From contig CAXXWT010000009.1 in the NCBI GenBank assembly GCA_963674685.2, positions 186,001 through 250,000 of the forward strand: 64,000 bases of DNA, written 5' to 3'. The stretch is from G963674685 sp963674685 (GTDB taxonomy: Bacteria > Lernaellota > Lernaellaia > JACKCT01). The stretch's first letter is position 1; each line of letters starts with the position of its first letter. Positions 56,961 to 64,000 of the stretch are shown here, in pieces. The notes below the pieces were generated by a model. It saw only the letters and a list, made by a program, of their open reading frames with translations, did no database searches and had not been told where the DNA came from. A program made the position numbers and the translations under genes.

Positions 56961-58094
56961 TTACGGTCCCTTGGGCGATTCGAAGAGTTGCGCGAATTCC
57001 TGCAGGGCGTAGCGGTCGGTCATGCCGGCGATGTAATCGCATATCACGCGCTTGAGGCCGTATTGTTCGATCAGTTTTGCGTACCGGCTCGGCATCATTT
57101 CCGGATACTCGAGGTAGGCTCCAAACAGCATTCTGATCGTGTTTTGGGACTGAAAACGGCGGCGCTCCAGGTAATGGTGCCGGTAAAGCTTTTTGTATAA
57201 AAACTCCCGGATTTCTTCCTGCAAACCGGCCGCTTGATCCGAAAGCCGCGCGATCAGATCATCGGCCTCACGCACGTCCCGAAGAGTCTTTATCGCGCGT
57301 TCGTCAATAGTTTTCATGATGTTGGAAACCAGATCGTCCATGAAATAGCCGATGAGATGACTGATGGCCATGCTCTTTTGATAGCGCCGGTCGACGACGC
57401 CGTACCGTTTTTCGACTTGTTTGAGCATGCGGTCCCATATTTCGATCTTTCCGAGTTCGTCCCAGTTGATAAGGCCGCTTTCCAGGCCGTCGTCCAGGTC
57501 GTGATTGATGTAGGCGATCACGTCGGCGTGGTTGATGAGCTGCGCTTCCAGCGTCGGTTTCCATTCCGGATGATAGTTGGCGTGCTTACTCGGATCGGGG
57601 TGATCGTAATAGGTGGAATGTTTAACGATGCCTTCCCGCGTTTCGAAACTTAAGTTCAGGCCGGGAAAGGCCGGGTAGCGCTCTTCCAGAACGGTCACAA
57701 CGCGCAAAGACTGCTCGTTGTGCTCGAATCCTCCCTCGTCGGCCATGAATTCCTGCAGGGTTTCCTCGCCGGAATGGCCGAAAGGCGTATGGCCCAGATC
57801 ATGAGCCAGGGCCAGGGCCTCGGCCAGTTCCACTTGCAGGTCCAGCATCTTGGCCATGCCCCGGGAAATCTGCGCCACTTCGATGGAGTGGGTCAGGCGC
57901 GTTCGGTAATAATCGCCTTCGTGATTGACGAAAACCTGGGTTTTGTATTCGAGACGCCTGAACGCGCCGCAGTGAATAATGCGGTCGCGATCCCTTTCAA
58001 AAGGAGGCCTTGCGTCCTTGAAACTTTCCGGATGCTCGCGCCCGAGGCTTTCTTTTTCGCCGGCTGCATACTTCGCTAGTTGATGGCGGGTCAT
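56961..58094 (-). CDS. dgt: deoxyguanosinetriphosphate triphosphohydrolase-like protein
   Basis: 377 aa. HD-superfamily dNTPase of the Dgt type-2 family: RPPFERDRDRIIHCGAFRRLEYKTQVF, RTRLTHSIEVAQISRGM (metal His), LAHDLGHTPFGHSGEETL (HD motif), FEHNEQSLRV, INHADVIAYINHDLDDG (metal Asp). It cuts dGTP to deoxyguanosine and triphosphate, or acts on other dNTPs. The length is typical for the short (type 2) group rather than E. coli Dgt (~505 aa). It is the last gene of the minus-strand operon starting beyond the right edge, 41 bp after the lipoprotein gene. Confidence 0.94.
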   Translation of the reverse strand: MTRHQLAKYAAGEKESLGREHPESFKDARPPFERDRDRIIHCGAFRRLEYKTQVFVNHEGDYYRTRLTHSIEVAQISRGMAKMLDLQVELAEALALAHDLGHTPFGHSGEETLQEFMADEGGFEHNEQSLRVVTVLEERYPAFPGLNLSFETREGIVKHSTYYDHPDPSKHANYHPEWKPTLEAQLINHADVIAYINHDLDDGLESGLINWDELGKIEIWDRMLKQVEKRYGVVDRRYQKSMAISHLIGYFMDDLVSNIMKTIDERAIKTLRDVREADDLIARLSDQAAGLQEEIREFLYKKLYRHHYLERRRFQSQNTIRMLFGAYLEYPEMMPSRYAKLIEQYGLKRVICDYIAGMTDRYALQEFAQLFESPKGP

Positions 58095-58135
58095 CGATGT
58101 ATTTTCCGTTGTTATTCATTACTTAAGCCGATGAA

Positions 58136-59980
58136 TCAGGGCTTTTTCTTGTTTTTCTTGGCTTTTTGGGCCGCGTTGTTGTGTTCCTTGACGTCGAAGG
58201 CCTTGCACAAGGCGATGAGCCCGTGGTTGAGAGTTTTCAACTCGATCCTATTGTCGACGAGGCTTTTTTTCATGCCGCCGTAGGTTTCGTCGGGCAAGGT
58301 CATGTAGTAGCTGTTTTGCTTGTTGATCTGCATGTTGAGCAGAAATCCCGTGGCGCGCAAGACCGCTTTTTCAAGTTTTTGCGTGCTGACGCCAAGAGCC
58401 GACGCGACGCCGGACGCCTCGGTCAGAGCCTGCGTCCGCAGCGCCGCGTCCAAAGAGCGGGGAGGGCGCGCGGTGCGGAAGCCGCCGGTATAATCGACGT
58501 AAGGGCGTTTATTTTTCCCGTACTGCGTTTTGCGTATTTCTTCGGCCATGTCCAGGCAAGCTTTGGCGTATCGCTCATCTTTATCGGCATTCCACAAAGC
58601 CGCCAGCCCGACAACGACCATGGGATCGGCCGCGCCCGTTTTTTCAAAAAGCCTGATCTCCCGGTCGGCGCTTTGCGCGGCTATCTGGAGCCACTGCGTG
58701 TTGGGATTGATTTTATAGTAATCGCTCAAAGCTTTGATGGACAGCCCCGCAAGGCTGGAATTGCTCGATTTCGAAGGGCGCCCCAGCAGCTTGTTGTAGT
58801 AGGCGTTGTAAAATCGTCCGTCATTTTTTTGCATCAGAGTCAAAAATGTCGCCAGCCGATTGACGCGGGCCACGCCGAGTTCGTCCATGACAAGCGGCGG
58901 CATCTTCGTCAGCCCCAGCAGCGTCATGGCCGTCGATTCCGCCGTCTGATCCCAGAACAGGCTGACCGCCGTCGCTTCCGGCTCCATGATCGGAGTTTTC
59001 AGATGGCGGATCAGCCACAGGAGCGGAGCCTTGGTCTGGTCGATGATCTCCACGCGTTTGCTGTATTGAAAAAGGACCGACAGGGCGTACAAAGCGCCGG
59101 CGTGATCGACGGCGTCATATTCGAACCAGCTTCCCATTTCGTTGCTGATCGGATCGTATTCGTATCGGAAACGCCCTTCCGGCTGGATATGATTCAAAAT
59201 ATGCCGGCCCTGCTTCAGCGCGGCGTCCTGTATCGTCTGCATGGAAAAACGGCCCGTCAGCGTCCGGCCGCGATAAAGATTGATCGGAGCGTAATCCGGC
59301 GCTTCCTGTAAAAAGGAGTATGTTTTGAATCGGTAAAGTCTGGATTTTCGCCAGCCCTTTTCGCCCATGCCCGCCTGTTTCGACAATTCGGCGAGCATTT
59401 TCAGTTTTCGGCCGCGATTCCCTCGGATTTTATCCGTTTCCCAGCCGAGAGTGATGTAATCCGTGGGCAGTTGATAAAAGACCTGATCGCCTTTTTGCAG
59501 GGCGAGACCGTAGACGCCCGGTTCGACGGATTTGCCCTTGCCGTGTTTGCCGATCTCGATGCCCTGCAGGCGCGTGACCACGTCGATCTTGATTGCGATT
59601 TTTTCCCGGTCGACCAGATAGTGTCTGGCGAAATTCGGATGTTGCATGATCTGAAGCGTGGCGCGGATAATTCTTTCCTGCGTGTCGCCTTTGAGGCCGA
59701 CGCCCCAAATCATGGGAAGAGCTTTGTCGAAGATCGAAACGAAAATCGGCCGATCTCCGATCTCCGGGATGATCGAATCGACCTGGATTTCTTTGAGCTT
59801 GTCGAAGTCCGGATAAACCATGATGGCCGTGCGGACCAGGGTCGTCATGTGAAGCTTCTGAAAAACCGTCAGGGAAATTTTATCGTCGAAATCCGGCAAA
59901 GGCGCGGCGTCCTCGGTTTTCTTACACGACGCGCACATCAGCAAGGCGACGATGATAATCAGTACGCAAGATCGTCGCAT
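58136..59980 (-). CDS. lipoprotein of unknown function with alpha/alpha-toroid look
   Basis: 614 aa from ATG 59980, chosen for GAGGAG upstream and a proper lipoprotein signal (lipobox LMCASC, Cys19); the frame is open further upstream to 60118, inside the preceding gene. The mature chain begins with a beta-rich part (~30-230, EKIAIKIDVVTRLQGIEIG, YGLALQKGD). A helical part (~255-590) follows with repeats of the LYALSVLFQYSK, LGLTKMPPLV, LKALS-type that resemble alpha/alpha barrel enzymes or terpenoid-cyclase-like toroids (WFEYDAVDHAGALYALSVL). No catalytic motif is certain. It overlaps the rluB-type gene by 22 bp. Confidence 0.75.
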   Translation of the reverse strand: MRRSCVLIIIVALLMCASCKKTEDAAPLPDFDDKISLTVFQKLHMTTLVRTAIMVYPDFDKLKEIQVDSIIPEIGDRPIFVSIFDKALPMIWGVGLKGDTQERIIRATLQIMQHPNFARHYLVDREKIAIKIDVVTRLQGIEIGKHGKGKSVEPGVYGLALQKGDQVFYQLPTDYITLGWETDKIRGNRGRKLKMLAELSKQAGMGEKGWRKSRLYRFKTYSFLQEAPDYAPINLYRGRTLTGRFSMQTIQDAALKQGRHILNHIQPEGRFRYEYDPISNEMGSWFEYDAVDHAGALYALSVLFQYSKRVEIIDQTKAPLLWLIRHLKTPIMEPEATAVSLFWDQTAESTAMTLLGLTKMPPLVMDELGVARVNRLATFLTLMQKNDGRFYNAYYNKLLGRPSKSSNSSLAGLSIKALSDYYKINPNTQWLQIAAQSADREIRLFEKTGAADPMVVVGLAALWNADKDERYAKACLDMAEEIRKTQYGKNKRPYVDYTGGFRTARPPRSLDAALRTQALTEASGVASALGVSTQKLEKAVLRATGFLLNMQINKQNSYYMTLPDETYGGMKKSLVDNRIELKTLNHGLIALCKAFDVKEHNNAAQKAKKNKKKP

Positions 59981-60696
59981 TGCGCGTCTCCTCGCCGCAG
60001 TTTTTCGATTTCGCGTTCGCTGAGATAACGAAAGCGGCCCCCGGCCAGTTCTCCCAGGGTGATGGGGCCGAAAGCGACTCTTTTCAGTTTTTTGACGGGA
60101 TGGCCGACGGCCTCGCACAAATTCTTCACGTGATGATAACGTCCTTCCACAACGGTTATAAGAAGGTGCGTGTTGGCGCCTCTTTTCGCGATCACGCGGG
60201 CTTGCGCCGGAAGGCTTTTTCTTCCTTCGATAACCACGCCGTTTGAAAGCTCCTTGAGTTTTTCCGGTTTGACGAGGCCTTGCGCCACGGCCAGGTACAC
60301 TTTTTGAATCTTTGATGCGGGGCGCATGAGCTTATCGGCCAGCGGCCCGTCGTTTGTAAAAAGTAAAAGTCCCGTCACGTCGTAATCCAGGCGGCCGATG
60401 GGCTCGACGCGGCATTTGACGCGCTCGATAAAATCGAAAACCGTCTGCCGGCCCTGCGGGTCCGACCGCGTGGTGACGACGCCCGCCGGTTTGTTCAGCA
60501 TCAGGTAAACCGGCGGCTGCAGCTTCGTGATCAATTTGCCGTTAACGCGTACGTGGTCTTTGCTCTCGTCGACCTGCGTGGCCGGATTGTCGACGACCTT
60601 GCCGTTGATCTGCACGCGACCCTCTTTCACCATGCGCCCTGCCTCCCGGCGCGAGGCGATACCGGCTCTGGCTATGTAAACGGGCAGTCTAATCAT
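59959..60696 (-). CDS. rluB: pseudouridine synthase, RsuA/RluB/RluE family
   Basis: 245 aa from ATG 60696, which overlaps the scpB stop by ATGATTAG (8 bp). An S4 RNA-binding domain (IRLPVYIARAGIASRREAGRMVKEGRVQINGKVV) precedes the catalytic domain with PIGRLDYDVTGLLLFTNDG (catalytic Asp in GRLDYD) and YLAVAQG and YHHVKNLCEAVGHPV. RluB modifies 23S rRNA and RsuA 16S rRNA; the position after scpB and the strong S4 domain favour RluB. Enzyme of ribosome maturation. Confidence 0.9.
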   Translation of the reverse strand: MIRLPVYIARAGIASRREAGRMVKEGRVQINGKVVDNPATQVDESKDHVRVNGKLITKLQPPVYLMLNKPAGVVTTRSDPQGRQTVFDFIERVKCRVEPIGRLDYDVTGLLLFTNDGPLADKLMRPASKIQKVYLAVAQGLVKPEKLKELSNGVVIEGRKSLPAQARVIAKRGANTHLLITVVEGRYHHVKNLCEAVGHPVKKLKRVAFGPITLGELAGGRFRYLSEREIEKLRRGDAQCDDLAY

Positions 60697-61510
60697 CGTT
60701 TTCGTCGTTCCCGTCGTCTGCATCGGCGTCATGATCGGCCACGTCGTTCACGTCGTCGTCTTCGTCCTCGTCTTCGTCGTCGCCGTACTTGTCGTCTGCG
60801 TCGTCTTCATTATCTTCCGCGGATATGTCCTTTTCCTCAATCGGTTCGTCTTCCGCGGTGGATTCCTCTTCATCGGGCATTACGTCTCCGTCCGAATCCG
60901 AATCTTCATTTTCATCCGCCTTATCGCTTTCGTCCGGCTTATCGTCCCGGACTTCGTTTTCGAAAAACTCAGGATGCGTTTCTTCCAGATTTTCGATTTC
61001 CTGCAGCGTCGGCAGTTCGGAAAGTTCCTTCAAATTGAAAAGCTCCAGGAACTCTTTCGTGGTGCCGAATAAAAATGGCTTTCCGGGCACATCTTTTCGC
61101 CCGACGATTTTTACGATCCTTCTTTCCAGCAGGAGATTCACCGCGCTGGAAGAATCCACGCCCCGAATGTTTTCGATTTCCGGCCGCGTGATCGGCTGAT
61201 TGTACGCGATGATGGCCAGCGTCTCCAAAGACGCTTTGGAAAAGCGCCTGGGTTTCGTTTCCACCAGGGCCGCGATCCAGTCGGTGTTTTCGGGATTTGT
61301 CCTGAATTGATACCCCATGGCGACTTCTTCCAGATAGACGCCGCGGTCCGAGGCCAGGCAGTCGGCCTGTAGTTCCCCGATGATCGATTTGACGTCGTTG
61401 ACCGGGATGCTTTCGAGGACCGCCCGGATTTTCGCCAGGGGCAGGGGTTCGGAACTGACGAATATCAGGGATTCTATAATCGATTTGATGCGGCCTCGTT
61501 CAAGACTCAT
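60689..61510 (-). CDS. scpB: segregation and condensation protein B with acidic tail
   Basis: 273 aa. Residues 1-170 are the ScpB winged-helix pair: IKSIIESLIFVSSEPLPLAKIRAVLE, YQFRTNPENTDWIAALVETKPRRFSKASLETLAIIAYNQPITRPEIENIRGVDSS (landmarks YQFRTNPEN and NIRGVDSS), VGRKDVPGKPFLFGTTKEFLELFNL. ScpB dimers act with ScpA and SMC in chromosome condensation. The usual protein is ~180-200 aa; here ~85 residues of almost pure Asp/Glu follow (ESDKADENEDSDSDGD ...). The start overlaps scpA by 11 bp. Confidence 0.95.
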   Translation of the reverse strand: MSLERGRIKSIIESLIFVSSEPLPLAKIRAVLESIPVNDVKSIIGELQADCLASDRGVYLEEVAMGYQFRTNPENTDWIAALVETKPRRFSKASLETLAIIAYNQPITRPEIENIRGVDSSSAVNLLLERRIVKIVGRKDVPGKPFLFGTTKEFLELFNLKELSELPTLQEIENLEETHPEFFENEVRDDKPDESDKADENEDSDSDGDVMPDEEESTAEDEPIEEKDISAEDNEDDADDKYGDDEDEDEDDDVNDVADHDADADDGNDENDD

Positions 61511-62342
61511 TGTCGTCCTCGACTGGTTTGTCGCTGATCGTATCCGCCGGATCTCCGGCTTCGCTTTCTTTCACCGATGAAATATTTTCCAATTCGCTCA
61601 AATCCACGGAATCCACATCTTCTTCCGAGAGAATGCGCGGGATGAGATGGATCGCGCCGAAGCGCCCTTTTTGAAAAACGCCGACGAGGCTGCGCTTCAT
61701 GAGTTCCAGAATCGCCAGAAAAGTGGAGATGATTTCACTTTTCGTGGATTTTTCGTCGAAAAGGCTTTCAAACAAAACGCTCTCACGGCCGGCCAGTATC
61801 CCTATAAGCTGGTTGATTCTTTCCCGAATGGAGTAGCGGTCGGGAGTGACCACGTGCATCGACTGCGCGGCGGCGCTTTTCAATATCACGCGAAAGGCGT
61901 CCATCAATTCGAACATGGAAACTTCGTAATACACGGAATCGGACTTGGATTGCTCCATGTCCTGAGATGGAAATTTCCGGGCGAAAACGTCCCGCCCCAA
62001 AAGCGGCATGCGTTCCATTTCGAGAGCGGCTTCCCTGAACTTCTCATATTCGAGCAATTGCCGCACCAGTTCCGCGCGTGGATCCTCTCCTTCTTCCTCC
62101 TCGTCTTCGTGCCGGGGCAAAAGCAACGCGCTTTTGATTTTCGTCAGCGTCGCGGCCATGACCATGTATTCCCCGGCGACGTCCAGGTTGAGTTCCTTCA
62201 TGATCTCCAGGAAATCGAGATACTGCTGCGTGATGACCGCCATGGGAATGTCGAAAATGTCGCATTCGTTTTTGCGGACCAGATGAAGCAGCAGGTCCAG
62301 CGGACCTTCGAAAAAAGGAAGTTTTACTCGGTATTCGTCCAT
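61500..62342 (-). CDS. scpA: segregation and condensation protein A (kleisin)
   Basis: 280 aa. Hallmarks: YRVKLPFFEGPLDLLLHLVRKNECDIFDIPMAVITQQYLDFLE (landmarks FEGPLDLLLHLV and DIPMAVITQQYL), YMVMAATLTKIKSALLLPR, TFLAILELMKRSLVGVFQKGRFGAIHLI (C-terminal winged helix that binds the SMC head). ScpA bridges the two SMC heads. The tail is acidic (ELENISSVKESEAGDPADT). Length is normal. It lies 6 bp after trpS and overlaps scpB. Confidence 0.95.
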   Translation of the reverse strand: MDEYRVKLPFFEGPLDLLLHLVRKNECDIFDIPMAVITQQYLDFLEIMKELNLDVAGEYMVMAATLTKIKSALLLPRHEDEEEEGEDPRAELVRQLLEYEKFREAALEMERMPLLGRDVFARKFPSQDMEQSKSDSVYYEVSMFELMDAFRVILKSAAAQSMHVVTPDRYSIRERINQLIGILAGRESVLFESLFDEKSTKSEIISTFLAILELMKRSLVGVFQKGRFGAIHLIPRILSEEDVDSVDLSELENISSVKESEAGDPADTISDKPVEDDNES

Positions 62343-62348
62343 ATTGCT

Positions 62349-63332
62349 CTATAGCTTCAAAGCGCCGCGCACGTCGCGCATGACCTCTTCGGTCGCCTGC
62401 CGCGCTCTTTCGTTGCCTTCTTCAATGATTCGATCCAGTTTTTCGGGCTGATTCTCGAATTCCGCGCGGCGGGCTCTGATGGGCTCCAGGCGGTTTTCGA
62501 TCTTTTCGATCAGGGGCTTTTTGCAATCCAGACATCCGATTCCCGCGCTCGTGCAGCCTTTTCGTATCCATTCCAGATTCGCATGATCGTCGTAGGCCTG
62601 CCACAGCGTGTAGACCGGGCAGATTTCCGGGTTGCCGGGATCGGTGCGGCGCTGCCGGGCCGGGTCGGTCATCATGGTGCTGACTTTCGTGCGGACCTCC
62701 TTCGGCGTATCGGTCAGGTTGATGGCGTTGCCGTAGCTTTTACTCATCTTTCGACCGTCGGTGCCGGGGATTTTCGGAACCACGGTCAGGCGGCCTTCGG
62801 GCATGACCAGCACGTCGCCCAGGAAGTTGTTGAACCGCCGCGCTACATCCCGCGTGATTTCGATGTGCGGGATCTGGTCGCGCCCCACGGGCACAAAGTG
62901 CGCGCGATAGACCAGAATATCCGCCGCCTGCAGGATCGGATATCCCAAAAAGCCCAGCGTGTTGAGATCCTTGTCCTCGATCTGCTCCTGCTGTTCCTTG
63001 AAGGTGGGGCATCCGAGCGCCCAGGGCAGAGGCGTGTACATGGAAAGAAGCAGGTAAAGCTCGGCGTGGGCCTTGACCCGGCTTTGCACGAAGATGGTGC
63101 ATTTTTCGGGATCGAGCCCCGCGGAAATCCAGTCAATCACCATTTCCCGGGTGTTTTCCCTGATGGCGCCGGTGTCGGCGTAATCGGAAGTCAGGGCGTG
63201 CCAGTCGGCGCTGAAAAAGAAGCATTCATAATCTTCGGACAGTTCAATCCAGTTGGTCAGTGCGCCGTGAAGGTGTCCGAGGTGCAGACGCCCCGTGGGC
63301 CGCATCCCCGATACAACGCGCTTTATCGTCAT
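62349..63332 (-). CDS. trpS: tryptophan--tRNA ligase
   Basis: 327 aa from ATG 63332 (AGGAG upstream); the frame is open to 63389. Class I aminoacyl-tRNA synthetase: the HIGH motif is LHLGHLHGA (residues 17-25), the KMSKS motif is GRKMSKSYGN near residue 195, and the tryptophan pocket region FFSADWHALT and HFVPVGRDQIPHIEITRDVA match TrpRS. A conserved zinc-like Cys pair is present (GIGCLDCKK). The order M50 protease-trpS-scpA-scpB is the same as in many deltaproteobacterial-type genomes. Confidence 0.96.
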   Translation of the reverse strand: MTIKRVVSGMRPTGRLHLGHLHGALTNWIELSEDYECFFFSADWHALTSDYADTGAIRENTREMVIDWISAGLDPEKCTIFVQSRVKAHAELYLLLSMYTPLPWALGCPTFKEQQEQIEDKDLNTLGFLGYPILQAADILVYRAHFVPVGRDQIPHIEITRDVARRFNNFLGDVLVMPEGRLTVVPKIPGTDGRKMSKSYGNAINLTDTPKEVRTKVSTMMTDPARQRRTDPGNPEICPVYTLWQAYDDHANLEWIRKGCTSAGIGCLDCKKPLIEKIENRLEPIRARRAEFENQPEKLDRIIEEGNERARQATEEVMRDVRGALKL

Positions 63333-63361
63333 TTTTTTAATCTCCTGTCCGGATGAAAAGT

Positions 63362-64000
63362 TTATCCATACAATCCGCCGATGGCCCAAAATACCCGATT
63401 TAAAAACGTTACGATAGGCGAGATAACTTTCGGCCAGATTTCCAGTTTTAGAGGATCGAAAAAGAAAAGCAACACGATGATCAACATGCCGTAGCTTCTT
63501 AAGGACATTAATTTTTCCGCGGCTTCGTCGGGAAGAAATCCCGCCAGAACGCTTCCCCCGTCCAGCGGCGGTATGGGGATCAGATTGAATATGGCGAGGA
63601 TGATGTTAATGAAAATCGAAGCGGCGCAAAATGTTGTGAAGGGCTCGATAAGCGGATAAACAAAATTCGGCGCGAATGACAGGGTTCTCATCAAAAAGGC
63701 CGCAAAGAGGGCCTGGAGTAAATTCGACGCCGGGCCGGCCGCGGCGATCAGGGCGTTGTCGCGTTTGGGATTGGACAGGTTGTGTAGATATACGGGCACC
63801 GGCTTGGCCCAGCCGAACATCACGCCGGCGCCGCTGACGGCCAGGAAAAGCGGAACGATGACCGAGCCGACGAGGTCGATGTGACGGATCGGATTCAAGG
63901 ATACGCGGCCCATCATCTTCGCGGAAGGGTCGCCCAGGCGGTTTGCGGCCCAGGCGTGCGCCGCCTCGTGAAACGACACGGCCAGAATCAGCGCCGGGAC
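63362..64000 (-). CDS. site-2 protease family (M50) membrane metalloprotease, N-terminus outside window
   Basis: At least 212 codons to the right edge; the N-terminus is missing. The zinc motif HEAAHAWAA is near the visible start, and the second metal-binding region reads NLIPIPPLDGGSVLAG (LDG with the third ligand Asp). The membrane helices include GSVIVPLFLAVSGAGVMFG and ASNLLQALFAAFLM. Members of this small group of S2P-type proteases are found next to trpS. The substrate is unknown. The gene is probably the first or second of the seven-gene minus-strand operon. Confidence 0.92.
   Translation of the reverse strand, partial: VPALILAVSFHEAAHAWAANRLGDPSAKMMGRVSLNPIRHIDLVGSVIVPLFLAVSGAGVMFGWAKPVPVYLHNLSNPKRDNALIAAAGPASNLLQALFAAFLMRTLSFAPNFVYPLIEPFTTFCAASIFINIILAIFNLIPIPPLDGGSVLAGFLPDEAAEKLMSLRSYGMLIIVLLFFFDPLKLEIWPKVISPIVTFLNRVFWAIGGLYG

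Overview
No rRNA, tRNA or CRISPR array was seen. The window looks like chromosome of a free-living, Gram-negative (diderm) bacterium. Evidence: many signal-peptide and lipobox lipoproteins, a LolA-like periplasmic protein, an outer-membrane-type protein, and a sigma-54 promoter in front of flgB. At least six exported proteins carry long Asp-rich (GAC/GAT) linkers, and the M50 protease-trpS-scpA-scpB-rluB order occurs in deltaproteobacterial-grade genomes. I infer a deltaproteobacterial-grade lineage (Myxococcota or Lernaellota-like). This placement is inference, not a measurement.

Layout. 1-12 kb: end of a SUMF1-domain gene, an ABC-F ATPase, then a minus-strand run of surface or periplasmic proteins (DUF4384 protein, Asp-rich DUF1566 lipoprotein, a 1699-aa lipoprotein with FnIII and 14 FG-GAP repeats, a caspase-like protease). 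12-22 kb: a decayed SDR gene, a TetR regulator with two near-identical operators, and a divergent five-gene operon (S1P-lyase-like PLP enzyme, DUF819 transporter, C45-type Ntn-hydrolase lipoprotein, outer-membrane-type protein, S45 amidase lipoprotein). 22-32 kb: Asp-rich exported proteins interspersed with an NAD-epimerase, a neutral-ceramidase-like protein and a Gfo/Idh dehydrogenase. 32-42 kb: a GT-C membrane protein, a GH31 glycosidase lipoprotein, a CheA-like kinase, a GPH sugar symporter, a GH4 glycosidase, and a divergent NAD-binding protein with a shared operator. 42-54 kb: a sulfatase-fold lipoprotein with Thr in place of the usual Cys/Ser, a four-helix-bundle cassette with an internal TGA, glmS, a LolA-like protein, an AAC(6')-like acetyltransferase, a polyprenol-P-sugar synthase/GT-C pair and an HDOD protein. 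54-64 kb: a DUF5989-like microprotein, an SGNH hydrolase, an orphan sigma-54-driven flgB, and a seven-gene minus-strand housekeeping operon (M50, trpS, scpA, scpB, rluB, lipoprotein, dgt).

Best candidate for something undescribed: the TetR-controlled operon at 12.5-21.8 kb. Two outer-membrane-anchored amidase-type hydrolases, an outer-membrane-type protein, an inner-membrane transporter and a cytosolic S1P-lyase-like enzyme could form a pathway for cleaving and importing an N-acyl (possibly sphingoid or signal-like) amide. A ceramidase-like gene 6 kb downstream adds to the theme.
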